From Bradyrhizobium sp. SRS-191 (GTDB lineage: Bacteria; Pseudomonadota; Alphaproteobacteria; Rhizobiales; Xanthobacteraceae), in NCBI RefSeq assembly GCF_024586915.1, contig NZ_JANBVS010000001.1, positions 372,001-436,000 on the forward strand: 64,000 bases of DNA, in the 5' to 3' direction. Under the pieces are notes generated by a model that ran no database searches, was not told the DNA's origin, and saw only the letters and a program-made list of their open reading frames with translations. Every line of letters begins with the position of its first letter. Position 1 is the first letter of the stretch. Shown here in pieces: positions 47,814 through 57,179 of this stretch. The position numbers and the translations under genes are program-made.

Positions 47814-49429
47814 TCGCACCGAAGCCGAAGAAGAAATGGCGGCCGTCGCTCGGACAGATCGTGTTCGGCGTGCTCGCGCTCGTCGCCACCCTGCCCCTCG
47901 TCGGCCTGTTCTTCTTCCGCATCTACGACAATCAGCTGATCCGCCAGACCCAGGCCGAGTTGATCGCGCAGAGCGGCGTGCTCGCCGCGGTGTTCGCCGA
48001 GGAGGTCTCGGCGCGCCTCGCCGCCGGCATTCCGCTCGGCGCCGAGATCCCGCCGGAGGCGCGGCCGGACGCCGCTGACGAGGTGACGCCGATCCGGCCG
48101 CTGCTCGACCTGCTCGCCAATGATCTCTTCGTCCGCCGTCCCGATGCCCGCGAGGCGCCTCAGCCTGCGGACCCAGCCTATGTCGCCATCGGCGCGCGGC
48201 TGTGGCCGATCATACGTGAGACCCAGAAGGTCACCTTGGCCGGCTTTCGCGTGCTCGATCCGCAGGGCGTCGTGATCGCCGGCCGCGACGAGATGGGCAA
48301 ATCGCTCGCCCATATCGACGAGATCGCGGCCGCCCTGAAAGGGAGATACAGCGCGGCGCTGCGCATCCGCATTCCGGACAAGGCACCGCCGCCGATCTAT
48401 TCGTTCAGCCGTGGCGTGGGTGTTCACGTGTTCTCGGCCATGCCGGTCATCGTAAACGATCACGTCGCGGGCGTCATCTACACCTCACGGACGCCGCGCA
48501 ACATCTTCGAGCACCTCTATGTCGAGCGCGGCAAATTCATCGCCGCAGGCTCCGCGATCGTTCTCACGACATTGCTGGTTGGCCTGATCGTGGCCAGAAC
48601 GATCACGCGCCCGATGTGCGAGCTGGTCGACCGCGCCGGCCGGATCGGCCGCAGCGATCCCGCCGGATTCCGTCCGCTCGCCCATTACGGCACGCGCGAC
48701 TTCGCCGAGCTGGCCGAGCATTTCTTTGCGATGGCCGAGCAATTGGCGCGTCGCTCCAGCTACCTCCGAAACTTCTCCGCGCACCTGACACACGAGCTCA
48801 AGTCGCCCCTCACTTCGATCAAGGGCGCGGCGGAGCTCATGCTGGATTCGCTGCACGCCACCTCAGGCCAGCTGACGCCCGCCGAGCAGGAAACCTTTCT
48901 GACCAACATCCTTGGCGATGCCGAGCGGCTCGACCGGATGGCACAGCGCCTGCGCGAGCTCGCGCGTGCCGAAGCCCTTCAGCAGAGCGAAGCCAGCAGC
49001 CTGGACGAGGTGATCGGTCCGCTGCGCGAGCGGTTTCCCGCCGCCCAAATCGGAACAGGCGGCGCGCTGCGGCGTCCGATCCGGCTCTCGAGCGAGACGC
49101 TCCTGATCGTCCTCACCCATCTGGCCGACAATGCCGTCCGTCACGGCGCCCGCACGATCAGCCTGGAGCTGGACGATCGAGCCGAGCAAGTGATCCTCAA
49201 GGTGAGCAACGACGGCAATCCGATCTCGCCCGCCAACCGCGAGCGGGTCTTCGACGCGTTCTTCACCACGCGGCGCGACAGCGGCGGAACTGGAATGGGC
49301 CTGGCCATCGTGCGCGCCGTCATGATGAGCCATGGCGGCCAGATCGATCTGCTGCCGTCCGACGATGAAGTGTGCTTCGAGCTGCGTCTGCCGGCCGGCG
49401 AAGAGCCGCGCCAGACACACCTCAAATAG
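47810..49429 (+). CDS. Sensor histidine kinase
   Basis: This is a 539-residue inner-membrane kinase. TM1 covers about residues 17-37, then a large periplasmic sensor region of about 205 residues, TM2 about 244-265, a HAMP domain, HisKA (SAHLTHELKSPLTS), and a HATPase with NAVRHGA and GGTGMGLAIV. The ATG at 47810 overlaps the response-regulator stop as ATGA, which fixes the start. The ligand is unknown; the conserved loop ending HVFSAMPVIVNDHVAGVIY is a CHASE/PAS-like segment. Confidence 0.9.
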   Translation: MIAPKPKKKWRPSLGQIVFGVLALVATLPLVGLFFFRIYDNQLIRQTQAELIAQSGVLAAVFAEEVSARLAAGIPLGAEIPPEARPDAADEVTPIRPLLDLLANDLFVRRPDAREAPQPADPAYVAIGARLWPIIRETQKVTLAGFRVLDPQGVVIAGRDEMGKSLAHIDEIAAALKGRYSAALRIRIPDKAPPPIYSFSRGVGVHVFSAMPVIVNDHVAGVIYTSRTPRNIFEHLYVERGKFIAAGSAIVLTTLLVGLIVARTITRPMCELVDRAGRIGRSDPAGFRPLAHYGTRDFAELAEHFFAMAEQLARRSSYLRNFSAHLTHELKSPLTSIKGAAELMLDSLHATSGQLTPAEQETFLTNILGDAERLDRMAQRLRELARAEALQQSEASSLDEVIGPLRERFPAAQIGTGGALRRPIRLSSETLLIVLTHLADNAVRHGARTISLELDDRAEQVILKVSNDGNPISPANRERVFDAFFTTRRDSGGTGMGLAIVRAVMMSHGGQIDLLPSDDEVCFELRLPAGEEPRQTHLK

Positions 49430-49746
49430 TAGCAGAACCTCTCTCCTCCTTTGAAGTTGCAGGCTGGATCGAGATCTCCTGTGGAGAGCAAAAAGTCACC
49501 GGCTCCGGGATACCCGTCCAGCGAGCCGGCGTCACGGCAAAGCAATTCCACCACCCCGTACCACGGCAGCTCCGCCATCCCACCGATCATTCGTATACGA
49601 GCAATCCGTTTCGGCCAGCCCTCGTGGCGGCATGCCGGCTGCGACGGTTCGGCCGCGCAATTGGGAATGACTTGGCCTTGTGATCCGCGTAAGCTTCGGC
49701 GCATTGCACCATCGGCCAGCACCGTCATGGCCTTCGGGAGACCTGG
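49430..49746. other. Intergenic region before the peptide-type ABC operon
   Basis: There are 317 bases without a supported gene. It should contain the promoter of the ABC operon at 49747; I see no clear sigma-70 or EcfG site and no strong hairpin. Confidence 0.5.
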
Positions 49747-51363
49747 ATGAATTCGAGCCGTTTCGACATCACCCGCCGTACCGCACTGCTGACCTCGGCT
49801 GCGATCGCAGCCAATGTGGTCAATCCGTTCCGGGCCTTTGCCCAGGAGACCCCGCGCAAGGGCGGCGTGTTCAACGTGCATTACGGCGCTGAGCAGCGCC
49901 AGCTCAATCCGAGCCTGCAGGCCTCGACCGGCGTCTACATCATCGGCGGCAAGATCCAGGAGAACCTCGTCGATCTCGACGCCAATGGGCAGCCGGTCGG
50001 CGTGCTCGCCGAGAGCTGGGAGGCCGCGCCCGACGGCAAGACGGTCACCTTCAAGCTGCGCAAGGGCGTTACCTGGCACGACGGCAAGCCGTTCACGTCC
50101 GAGGACGTCGCCTTCACCGCGATGAACATGTGGAAGAAGATCCTCAACTACGGATCGACCTTGCAGCTGTTCCTGACCGCCGTCGATACGCCCGATCCGC
50201 AAACCGCGATCTTCCGCTACGAGCGCCCGATGCCGCTCAATTTGCTGCTGCGCGCGCTGCCCGATCTCGGCTACGTCTCGGCCAAGCACATCTATGAGAA
50301 CGGCGACATCCGCCAGAACCCGGCCAATCTCGCGCCCATCGGCACCGGGCCGTTCAAGTTCGTGAAATACGAGCGCGGCCAATACATCATCGCCGACCGC
50401 AACGCGGATTACTGGCGCCCCAACGCGCCCTATCTCGACCGTATCGTGTGGAAGGTCATTACCGATCGCGCCGCCGCGGCTGCTCAGCTCGAAGCGGGTG
50501 AACTGCACTACAGCCCGTTCTCGGGGCTGACCATCTCGGACATGGCGCGGCTCGGCAAGGACAAGCGCTTCATCGTTTCGACCAAGGGCAATGAAGGCAA
50601 CGCGCGCACCAATACGCTGGAATTCAACGTCCGCCGCAAGGAGCTGTCGGACATCAAGGTCCGCCGCGCGATTGCGCATGCGATCAACGTGCCGTTCTTC
50701 ATCGAGAACTTCCTCGGCGATTTCGCCAAGCTCGGTACCGGCCCGATCCCGTCCACGTCGACCGACTTCTATCCCGGCGCGAACACGCCGCAATATCCCT
50801 ATGACAAGGCCAAGGCGGCCGCGCTGCTGGACGAGGCCGGCTACAAGCCGGCCGCCGGTGGCAACCGCTTCTCGCTGAGGCTGCTGCCTGCCCCATGGGG
50901 CGAGGACATCTCGCTGTGGTCGACCTTCATCCAGCAATCCCTGGGCGAGGTCGGCATTGCCGTGGAGATCGTCCGCAATGACGGCGGCGGCTTCCTCAAG
51001 CAGGTCTATGACGAGCACGCCTTCGACCTGGCCACCGGCTGGCATCAGTACCGCAACGACCCGGCGGTCTCGACCACGGTGTGGTACCGCTCCGGCCAGC
51101 CCAAGGGCGCGCCGTGGACCAATCAGTGGGGCTGGGACGATGCCAAAATCGACAAGATCATCGACGACGCCGCCACCGAGGTCGATCCGGTCAAGCGCAA
51201 GGCGCTCTATGCCGACTTCGTGCGCGAGGCCAATACCGAGCTGCCGGTGTGGATGCCGATCGAGCAGATCTTCGTCACGGTGATCACGGCGAAGGCGCGC
51301 AACCACTCCAACACGCCACGCTGGGGATCGACCAGCTGGCACGATCTCTGGCTTTCCGCCTGA
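49747..51363 (+). CDS. ABC transporter substrate-binding protein, peptide/nickel type
   Basis: This is a 538-residue periplasmic binding protein of family 5. The leader DITRRTALLTSAAIAANVV has a twin arginine and an Ala-rich core, cleaved near FAQE, so Tat export is likely. The mature part has family motifs such as LRKGVTWHDGKPFTSEDVAF and YLDRIVWKV. It serves the two permeases and ATPase downstream (spacing 23, 3 and -4 bp). The ligand could be a di- or oligopeptide, an opine, a sugar acid or similar and cannot be read. Confidence 0.9.
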   Translation: MNSSRFDITRRTALLTSAAIAANVVNPFRAFAQETPRKGGVFNVHYGAEQRQLNPSLQASTGVYIIGGKIQENLVDLDANGQPVGVLAESWEAAPDGKTVTFKLRKGVTWHDGKPFTSEDVAFTAMNMWKKILNYGSTLQLFLTAVDTPDPQTAIFRYERPMPLNLLLRALPDLGYVSAKHIYENGDIRQNPANLAPIGTGPFKFVKYERGQYIIADRNADYWRPNAPYLDRIVWKVITDRAAAAAQLEAGELHYSPFSGLTISDMARLGKDKRFIVSTKGNEGNARTNTLEFNVRRKELSDIKVRRAIAHAINVPFFIENFLGDFAKLGTGPIPSTSTDFYPGANTPQYPYDKAKAAALLDEAGYKPAAGGNRFSLRLLPAPWGEDISLWSTFIQQSLGEVGIAVEIVRNDGGGFLKQVYDEHAFDLATGWHQYRNDPAVSTTVWYRSGQPKGAPWTNQWGWDDAKIDKIIDDAATEVDPVKRKALYADFVREANTELPVWMPIEQIFVTVITAKARNHSNTPRWGSTSWHDLWLSA

Positions 51364-51386
51364 GCCCGGATACGTCAGAATAGGCC

Positions 51387-52364
51387 ATGCGCATCCTGAG
51401 CCTTGCGGGGCGGCGGCTCGCCGCCTCGATTCCGACCCTGTTGCTGATCCTGATCGGCGTCTTTCTCCTGCTGCAGCTCGCGCCTGGCGACACGGTCGAC
51501 GCGATGATGGCGCAGATGGGCGGCGGCGACGCTGCGACGGCGCGCGAGCTCCGCCGCTTCTATGGGCTCGACCTCTCAGTGCCGATGCAGCTCACCAACT
51601 ATCTGTGGCGCTTGGTCCGGCTCGATCTCGGCTTCTCCGCGATCTACGGCAAGCCGGTTGCGACCGTCATCCTGGAGCGGCTGCCGCCGACCCTATTGCT
51701 GATGACCTCGGCCCTTTCGTTTGCGTTCTTCTTTGGTCTGGTGTTCGGCGTGATCGCGGCGCGCGGCGTCAACCGATGGCCTGATACGCTGATCTCGACC
51801 GTCGGCCTGATCTTCTATGCGACGCCGTCATTCTGGTTCGGCCTGATGGCCATCGTGGTGTTCTCGATCTATCTGCAATGGCTGCCGGCCGGCGGCTTCG
51901 AGGATATCGGCGCAGTCAGCACCGGCCTTTGGCGCGTGCTCGACGTGGCAAGCCATCTCGTGCTGCCGTCGCTGACGCTCGGCCTGATCTTCCTTGCGAT
52001 TTATCTGCGCATCATGCGCGCCTCGATGCTCGAGGTCCTCAATCTCGACTTCGTCCGCACCGCGCGCGCCAAGGGCCTCGACGAGACCCGCATCATCACC
52101 CGCCACGTGCTGCGTAATGCGCTGCTGCCGATGGTGACGCTGATCGGGCTCCAGGCCGGCACGATGCTCGGCGGCTCGGTCGTCGTCGAGACCGTGTTCT
52201 CGCTGCCTGGCCTCGGCCGCCTCGCCTATGAGTCCGTGGTCCAGCGCGATCTCAATACGCTGCTCGGCATCGTGTTCGTGTCCGCGCTGCTGGTGATCCT
52301 GGTCAACTTCATCACCGACCTGCTCTATGCGCGGCTCGACCCGCGAATCTCGGCGGAGAGCTAG
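51387..52364 (+). CDS. ABC transporter permease, DppB type
   Basis: This is a 325-residue inner-membrane permease. The N-terminal LLQLAPGDTVDAMMAQ and LRRFYGLDLSVPMQ motifs are those of DppB/OppB. About six hydrophobic helices follow. The EAA loop is near DFVRTARAKGLDETRIITRHVLRNA. The gene lies 23 bp after the binding-protein gene and 3 bp before its partner permease. The length is normal. Confidence 0.92.
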   Translation: MRILSLAGRRLAASIPTLLLILIGVFLLLQLAPGDTVDAMMAQMGGGDAATARELRRFYGLDLSVPMQLTNYLWRLVRLDLGFSAIYGKPVATVILERLPPTLLLMTSALSFAFFFGLVFGVIAARGVNRWPDTLISTVGLIFYATPSFWFGLMAIVVFSIYLQWLPAGGFEDIGAVSTGLWRVLDVASHLVLPSLTLGLIFLAIYLRIMRASMLEVLNLDFVRTARAKGLDETRIITRHVLRNALLPMVTLIGLQAGTMLGGSVVVETVFSLPGLGRLAYESVVQRDLNTLLGIVFVSALLVILVNFITDLLYARLDPRISAES

Positions 52365-52367
52365 CGC

Positions 52368-53198
52368 ATGGATGCCGTGAAACGATACTTCCGAAGTCCC
52401 GCCGCGGTGCTCGGCCTCGTCCTGCTGCTGATCGTCGTGGGCATGGCGATCAGCGCCGGCTATTTCTATCCGCGCGATCCCCTCGCGCTCGCGGGCCGGC
52501 CCTTGATCTGGCCGTTCGCCAATCCACGTTTCCTGCTCGGCACCGACAATTCCGGCCGCGACATTGCTGCCCAGGTCTTCTACGGGGCGCGCATCTCGCT
52601 CCTCATCGGCGGCGTCGCCACGCTGATTGCGGTGACGATCGGCATCCTGGTCGGCGCGCTCGCCGGCTACTATGGCGGCTGGATCGACAACATCCTGATG
52701 CGCATCACCGAGGCCTTCCAGACGCTGCCGAACTTCGTGCTGCTGCTGGTGCTGGTCGCCGTATTCGGCTCGACCTTGGCGACGGTGACGATCGCGGTCG
52801 GGATCGTATCGTGGCCCGCGCCGGCGCGGTTGACGCGGGCCGAATTCCTGTCGCTGCGGAGCCGCGAATTCGTCCAGGCCGGCCGCACGCTGGGCATGCG
52901 CGACACGCAACTGATCCTGCGCGAGATCCTGCCCAATGCGCTGCCGCCGGTGATCGTATATGCCGGCGTGGTGATGGCGGTCGCGATCCTTCTGGAAAGT
53001 GCGCTGGCATTCCTGCGGCTGTCGGATGCCAACGTCGCCTCCTGGGGCAATCTGATCGGGCTCGGCCGTGACGTGCTGCGCGTGCAATGGTACGTCTCGG
53101 CCATTCCCGGCGTCGCCATCCTGATCACCGTGCTCGCGGTGTCGCTGGTCGGTCAGGGCCTCAACGATGCACTGAACCCGCGGCTGAAGCAGCGATGA
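52368..53198 (+). CDS. ABC transporter permease, DppC type
   Basis: This is a 276-residue inner-membrane permease of DppC/OppC type. The motif LLGTDNSGRDIAAQVFYGARISL is near residue 60, and the EAA loop in SREFVQAGRTLGMRDTQLILREILPN follows. It is paired with the DppB-like permease. Its stop overlaps the start of the ATPase gene as ATGA, so all three are translated together. Confidence 0.92.
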   Translation: MDAVKRYFRSPAAVLGLVLLLIVVGMAISAGYFYPRDPLALAGRPLIWPFANPRFLLGTDNSGRDIAAQVFYGARISLLIGGVATLIAVTIGILVGALAGYYGGWIDNILMRITEAFQTLPNFVLLLVLVAVFGSTLATVTIAVGIVSWPAPARLTRAEFLSLRSREFVQAGRTLGMRDTQLILREILPNALPPVIVYAGVVMAVAILLESALAFLRLSDANVASWGNLIGLGRDVLRVQWYVSAIPGVAILITVLAVSLVGQGLNDALNPRLKQR

Positions 53199-54817
53199 GT
53201 TCGACAGCCCCCATTCTCTCCGTCGACCGCCTCAGCGTCCGCCTCCCCAAGGGCGCCGATCGGGCGCACGCGATTTCCGAGGTGTCGCTCTCGATCGCGG
53301 AGAACGAGATCGTCTGTATCGTCGGCGAGTCCGGCTCCGGCAAATCGATGATGGCCAACGCGATCATGCGGCTGCTGCCGCAGGGCGTGTCCACCGATGG
53401 CGGCCGCATCCTGTTCGGCGGCTACGATCTCTGCACGACCTCGGCGGCCGAGATGCGCCGCATCCGTGGCGCCGACATCGCGATGGTGTTCCAGGAGCCG
53501 ATGACGGCGCTCAATCCGCTGCGCACGATCGGCGACCAGATCGGCGAGGTCCTGGACATCCACACCGATCTGTCGAAAGCCGAGATCCGATCGCGCGTGC
53601 TGACGCTGCTCGCCGACGTCAACATCCCCGATCCGCCGCGCGCCGCCAAGGCCTATCCTCACGAGCTCTCCGGCGGGCAGCGCCAGCGCGCGATGATCGC
53701 GATGGCCCTGGCGCTCGATCCGAAGCTGTTGATCGCCGACGAGCCGACCACTGCGCTCGACGTCACCACGCAGGCGCAGATCCTCAAGCTGATCCGCGAG
53801 CTGCAGCAGCGGCGCAAGACCGCGGTGCTGTTCATCACCCACGATTTCGGCGTCGTCGCTGAAATTGCCGACCGTGTCGTGGTGATGCAGCACGGTGTGG
53901 TCGTCGAGCACGGTCCTGCAGCGGAAGTGCTGCGCAAGCCGCAACACGCCTACACCCAACAGCTGATCGCCGCGGTGCCGCCGGTCGCCGCACCACCGGC
54001 GCGCAAGCTCTCGGACGAGACCATTCTGACACTTTCGGGCGTTGCCAAGACCTATCGGACCGGCGGCTTTCTCGGTCGCGGCGTGCGCGTCACCCATGCG
54101 GTCAAGGATGTCTCGCTCGCGCTGCCCAAGGGTGCGACGCTCGGCATCGTCGGCGAATCCGGCTCCGGCAAATCCACCCTCGCCCGCTGCATCATTCGCC
54201 TGATCGATCCGGATGCGGGATCGATCCTGCTCAACGGCGAGGATTGGGCCCGGCTGTCACGTGGTGACATCAGGCAGCGGACTCAAAAGATGCAGATGGT
54301 GTTCCAGGACCCGTTCGCCTCGCTGAACCCCCGGCGCAAGGCGGCCGAGCTGGTGGCGCAGGGACCGATCGTGCACGGCACGCCGCGGGCCCGGGCGCTG
54401 TCCGAGGCGCGCGAGCTGTTCGCGCTGGTCGGTCTCGATCCCTCCGCTGCTGATCGCTTCCCGCACGAATTCTCCGGCGGCCAGCGCCAGCGCATCGGGC
54501 TTGCCCGGGCGCTCGCGCTGAAGCCTGAGGTGCTGGTGGCCGACGAGCCTGTGTCGGCGCTCGACGTGTCCGTTCAGGCGCAGGTGCTGAAGCTGCTCAC
54601 CAGCCTGCGTGAGCGGCTGGGCCTCTCGATCATCTTCATCACCCACGACCTGCGCGTCGCAGCGCAGATCTGCGACCTTGTCGCCGTCATGAAGGACGGC
54701 GAGGTCGTCGAGCATGGGCTGACGGGCCAAGTGTTCGGCAGCCCGCAGCATCCCTACACGCAGGCCCTGCTCGCGGCCATTCCGGGCGGCGACTTCGCCC
54801 GGACCGCACAGGGCTGA
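53195..54817 (+). CDS. ABC transporter ATP-binding protein with two nucleotide domains
   Basis: This is a 540-residue ATPase containing both ATP-binding halves of a peptide-type importer, equivalent to DppD and DppF fused. Each half has a Walker A of GESGSGKS, a signature LSGGQRQR or FSGGQRQR, and a Walker B with [10 protein letters not shown] or [10 protein letters not shown]. The true start is the ATG at 53195 overlapping the permease stop; the longer frame from 53087 is not used. It powers uptake through the DppB/C-like permeases. It converges on the oxidoreductase gene with a 3-bp gap. Confidence 0.93.
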   Translation: MSSTAPILSVDRLSVRLPKGADRAHAISEVSLSIAENEIVCIVGESGSGKSMMANAIMRLLPQGVSTDGGRILFGGYDLCTTSAAEMRRIRGADIAMVFQEPMTALNPLRTIGDQIGEVLDIHTDLSKAEIRSRVLTLLADVNIPDPPRAAKAYPHELSGGQRQRAMIAMALALDPKLLIADEPTTALDVTTQAQILKLIRELQQRRKTAVLFITHDFGVVAEIADRVVVMQHGVVVEHGPAAEVLRKPQHAYTQQLIAAVPPVAAPPARKLSDETILTLSGVAKTYRTGGFLGRGVRVTHAVKDVSLALPKGATLGIVGESGSGKSTLARCIIRLIDPDAGSILLNGEDWARLSRGDIRQRTQKMQMVFQDPFASLNPRRKAAELVAQGPIVHGTPRARALSEARELFALVGLDPSAADRFPHEFSGGQRQRIGLARALALKPEVLVADEPVSALDVSVQAQVLKLLTSLRERLGLSIIFITHDLRVAAQICDLVAVMKDGEVVEHGLTGQVFGSPQHPYTQALLAAIPGGDFARTAQG

Positions 54818-54820
54818 GCG

Positions 54821-56131
54821 CTAGGCGATCTCGCGCGCGTCGCGGTAGCGATACAACAGCAGCATCAGCGGCGCGAACGGTCGCAGCAGCGCATGCGCCG
54901 GGATCGTGACCGGCTCCGTGAACGGCAGCGCCAGCTCACTGGCCGGCACGCCGCTGACGGCCTTGGCGAGCTCTGCGCCGAGCGGGATCGTCAGCGCCAC
55001 CGCGCGGCCGTTGCAGCCGGTCCAGCCATACGCGTCGGGACCAAGGCGGTGGATGCGCGGCATGTAGTCCGTGGTCATGCCGACATAGCCGTTCCACACA
55101 TAGTCGAACCGGACCTCGCCGATCTGCGGCCACAACCGCTGCAAACGCTCTGAGACCCGCGCCTTCAACCGCTCGGCCTTGTTGCCGGGGCCGATCACCG
55201 CGCCACCCGTCACTAGGCGGTTGCGCGCATCGTAGCGCGCGAAATACAGCTCGCCATGGGTGTCGGACATCGCCTGCCGCGCCGGAATGATTGTCTTGCG
55301 AACGTTGTCCGACAGCGGCTGCGTCGCCATCTGCCACGACAGCACCGGCATCACCTCATGCGCGATATCGGGGGCGAGCGCCTTCGAGAACTCGCCGCTA
55401 TAGGCATTGCTGGCCAGCACCAGCGCACGCGCCGAGAGCTCGCCGCGCGCCGTCCGCACCACCCAGCGCTCGCCGCGCCGCTCGAAATCGATCACGGGCG
55501 AGCGCGCATAGATGCGGCCTCCCAGGCTCAGCACGGTGCGGGCCAAGCCACGCGCCAGCGCCAGCGGATTGATATGGCCGCCGGTCTTGTTCCAGAAGCC
55601 GCCATGCCACGCGTCGGAGCCGAGCATGTCGCGCGCCTGATCGCGCGACAACAGCTCGACATCGGCGCCGAACTTCGACCATTGCTTGAACCTGCGCTCG
55701 GCGATCTTGATGCGGCCCGGCGAATGCACCGGCTGCACCCAGCCGGCCTGCTCATGCTCCGCGTCGATGCCGTAGCGCCTGACCGTGTCGAACAGCGCGG
55801 ACGCGCTGTCACGGAGCATGGCCACGAAGCGCTCACCCGCGGCGCCGTGGCGCCTGATGAGATCCTCGGGGTCGGGACGCGACAGCGTCGGAATCACCTG
55901 GCCGTTGTTGCGGCCCGACGCGCCCCAGCCCGGCTCCATCGCCTCGACGATCGCCACGTCCGTGCCCGCCTCGCGCAGATGCAGCGCGGTCGACAGGCCG
56001 GTAAAGCCGCCGCCGATGATGACGACATCGGCCTGCGCGCTGCCCTCGAGCGCGGGGAGATCGGGACCGGGCGGGGTCTGCGCGGCCCACAGGGATGGCG
56101 GCCATGGAACGTCTTGTGTCGTCATGCTCAT
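54821..56131 (-). CDS. DadA/PuuB-like FAD-dependent oxidoreductase
   Basis: This is a 436-residue flavoprotein. The FAD-binding motif VVIIGGGFTGLSTALHL is near residue 35, followed by the RNNGQVIP segment typical of D-amino-acid-dehydrogenase and gamma-glutamylputrescine-oxidase-like enzymes. A second motif RLVTGGAVIGPGNKAERL and a final GCNGRAVALTIPLG fit the same family. The ATG at 56131 is chosen; the longer frame to 56515 runs into the neighbouring gene's DNA. It likely oxidises an amine or amino acid, perhaps one taken up by the adjacent ABC importer. Confidence 0.86.
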   Translation of the reverse strand: MSMTTQDVPWPPSLWAAQTPPGPDLPALEGSAQADVVIIGGGFTGLSTALHLREAGTDVAIVEAMEPGWGASGRNNGQVIPTLSRPDPEDLIRRHGAAGERFVAMLRDSASALFDTVRRYGIDAEHEQAGWVQPVHSPGRIKIAERRFKQWSKFGADVELLSRDQARDMLGSDAWHGGFWNKTGGHINPLALARGLARTVLSLGGRIYARSPVIDFERRGERWVVRTARGELSARALVLASNAYSGEFSKALAPDIAHEVMPVLSWQMATQPLSDNVRKTIIPARQAMSDTHGELYFARYDARNRLVTGGAVIGPGNKAERLKARVSERLQRLWPQIGEVRFDYVWNGYVGMTTDYMPRIHRLGPDAYGWTGCNGRAVALTIPLGAELAKAVSGVPASELALPFTEPVTIPAHALLRPFAPLMLLLYRYRDAREIA

Positions 56132-56281
56132 CGTGGACAGCTCACCCCTGCTGATCGACCGACCTCGGAGAGATCGATCTTGCCTTGCGCCCGGAGCCCG
56201 GCGCCGCCGGTTGCGGCGCATGGGTCGATTGGGCATAGTTCGGCCGCCAATATGCCAATTTCGCTGCAAGGAGACAAACGC

Positions 56282-57139
56282 GTGGCCCTCAAGAACGTCA
56301 TCGGTATCGATCACGCTGTCGTCGTGGTGAAGGAGCTCGACGCAGCCGCCGAGACCTGGAAGCGGCTCGGCTTCACGTTGTCCCCCCGCGGCACCCACAG
56401 CGCCAAGATGGGCTCCGGCAATTACACCATCATGCTCGATCCCGATTACATCGAGCTGCTCGGCATCCTCGCCGAGACTGACCACAACGTACCGACGCGC
56501 AATTTCATCGCGCAACGCGGCGAAGGCATCGAGCGCATCGCCTTCACGGCCATCGACTCAGCTGCGGGCGCCGAAGAGATCCGCAGCCATGGTTTTGAGC
56601 CGATCGGCCCGATCGATTTCGAGCGCCCGGTGCCGCTGCCCGATGGCACGATCTCGGCGGCCAAATTTCGCGTCTTTCAATGGCCGGTCGCGGAGGCGCC
56701 CGGCGGCCTGCGCATCTTCGCCTGTCAGCACAAGACGCGCGAGACGGTGTGGATTCCGGAATTGATGAGCCACGCCAATGCCGCCAAGCGGCTGAAGCAG
56801 GCCCTGATCGTCACGCCGGATCCAGCGAAGGACGCGGCGCATCTGTCGCGGCTGATCGATCGCGAGGGCCGTAACGAAGCCGATGGCGCAGTCACCGTCA
56901 CCTCGGGCGGCGATCGCGCCGACTTCGTGTTCCTGACCCGGGATCAGCTTGCCGCGCGCTATCCCGGCGTGTCGCTCGCCGGCCTGCCGGAGCGCGGCGG
57001 CGCCGGCCTCGTGCTGGCCTCGCATGATCTGGCGACGACGGAGAAAACTCTGGGTGCGGCTGCCGTGCGCAGCGGCGCGAGCCTGGTCGTTCCGCCGGCA
57101 GCGGCGACCGGCACCCTGCTCGCCTTCGTGGCCGGCTAG
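56282..57139 (+). CDS. VOC/glyoxalase-fold family protein
   Basis: This is a 285-residue protein. The N-terminal half is a glyoxalase-like fold with GIDHAVVVVKELDAAAETWK and LLGILAETDHN, as in ring-cleaving or isomerising VOC enzymes; the C-terminal half looks like a second, diverged copy. The GTG at 56282 has AAGGAG eight bases upstream and is preferred over the ATG at 56252. It is divergent from the DadA-like gene. It may act on the product of that oxidation, but the reaction is not known. Confidence 0.8.
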   Translation: MALKNVIGIDHAVVVVKELDAAAETWKRLGFTLSPRGTHSAKMGSGNYTIMLDPDYIELLGILAETDHNVPTRNFIAQRGEGIERIAFTAIDSAAGAEEIRSHGFEPIGPIDFERPVPLPDGTISAAKFRVFQWPVAEAPGGLRIFACQHKTRETVWIPELMSHANAAKRLKQALIVTPDPAKDAAHLSRLIDREGRNEADGAVTVTSGGDRADFVFLTRDQLAARYPGVSLAGLPERGGAGLVLASHDLATTEKTLGAAAVRSGASLVVPPAAATGTLLAFVAG

Positions 57140-57146
57140 ATCGACG

Positions 57147-57176
57147 CGAAGCGGCCACGTCATCGTGGCCGCTTCG
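57147..57176. terminator. Perfect 13-bp hairpin between convergent genes
   Basis: CGAAGCGGCCACG, four-base loop TCAT, and the exact complement. It lies between the VOC gene stop (57139) and the oxidoreductase stop (57180) and can act on both strands. There is no clear U-run on either side. Confidence 0.7.
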
Positions 57177-57179
57177 AAC

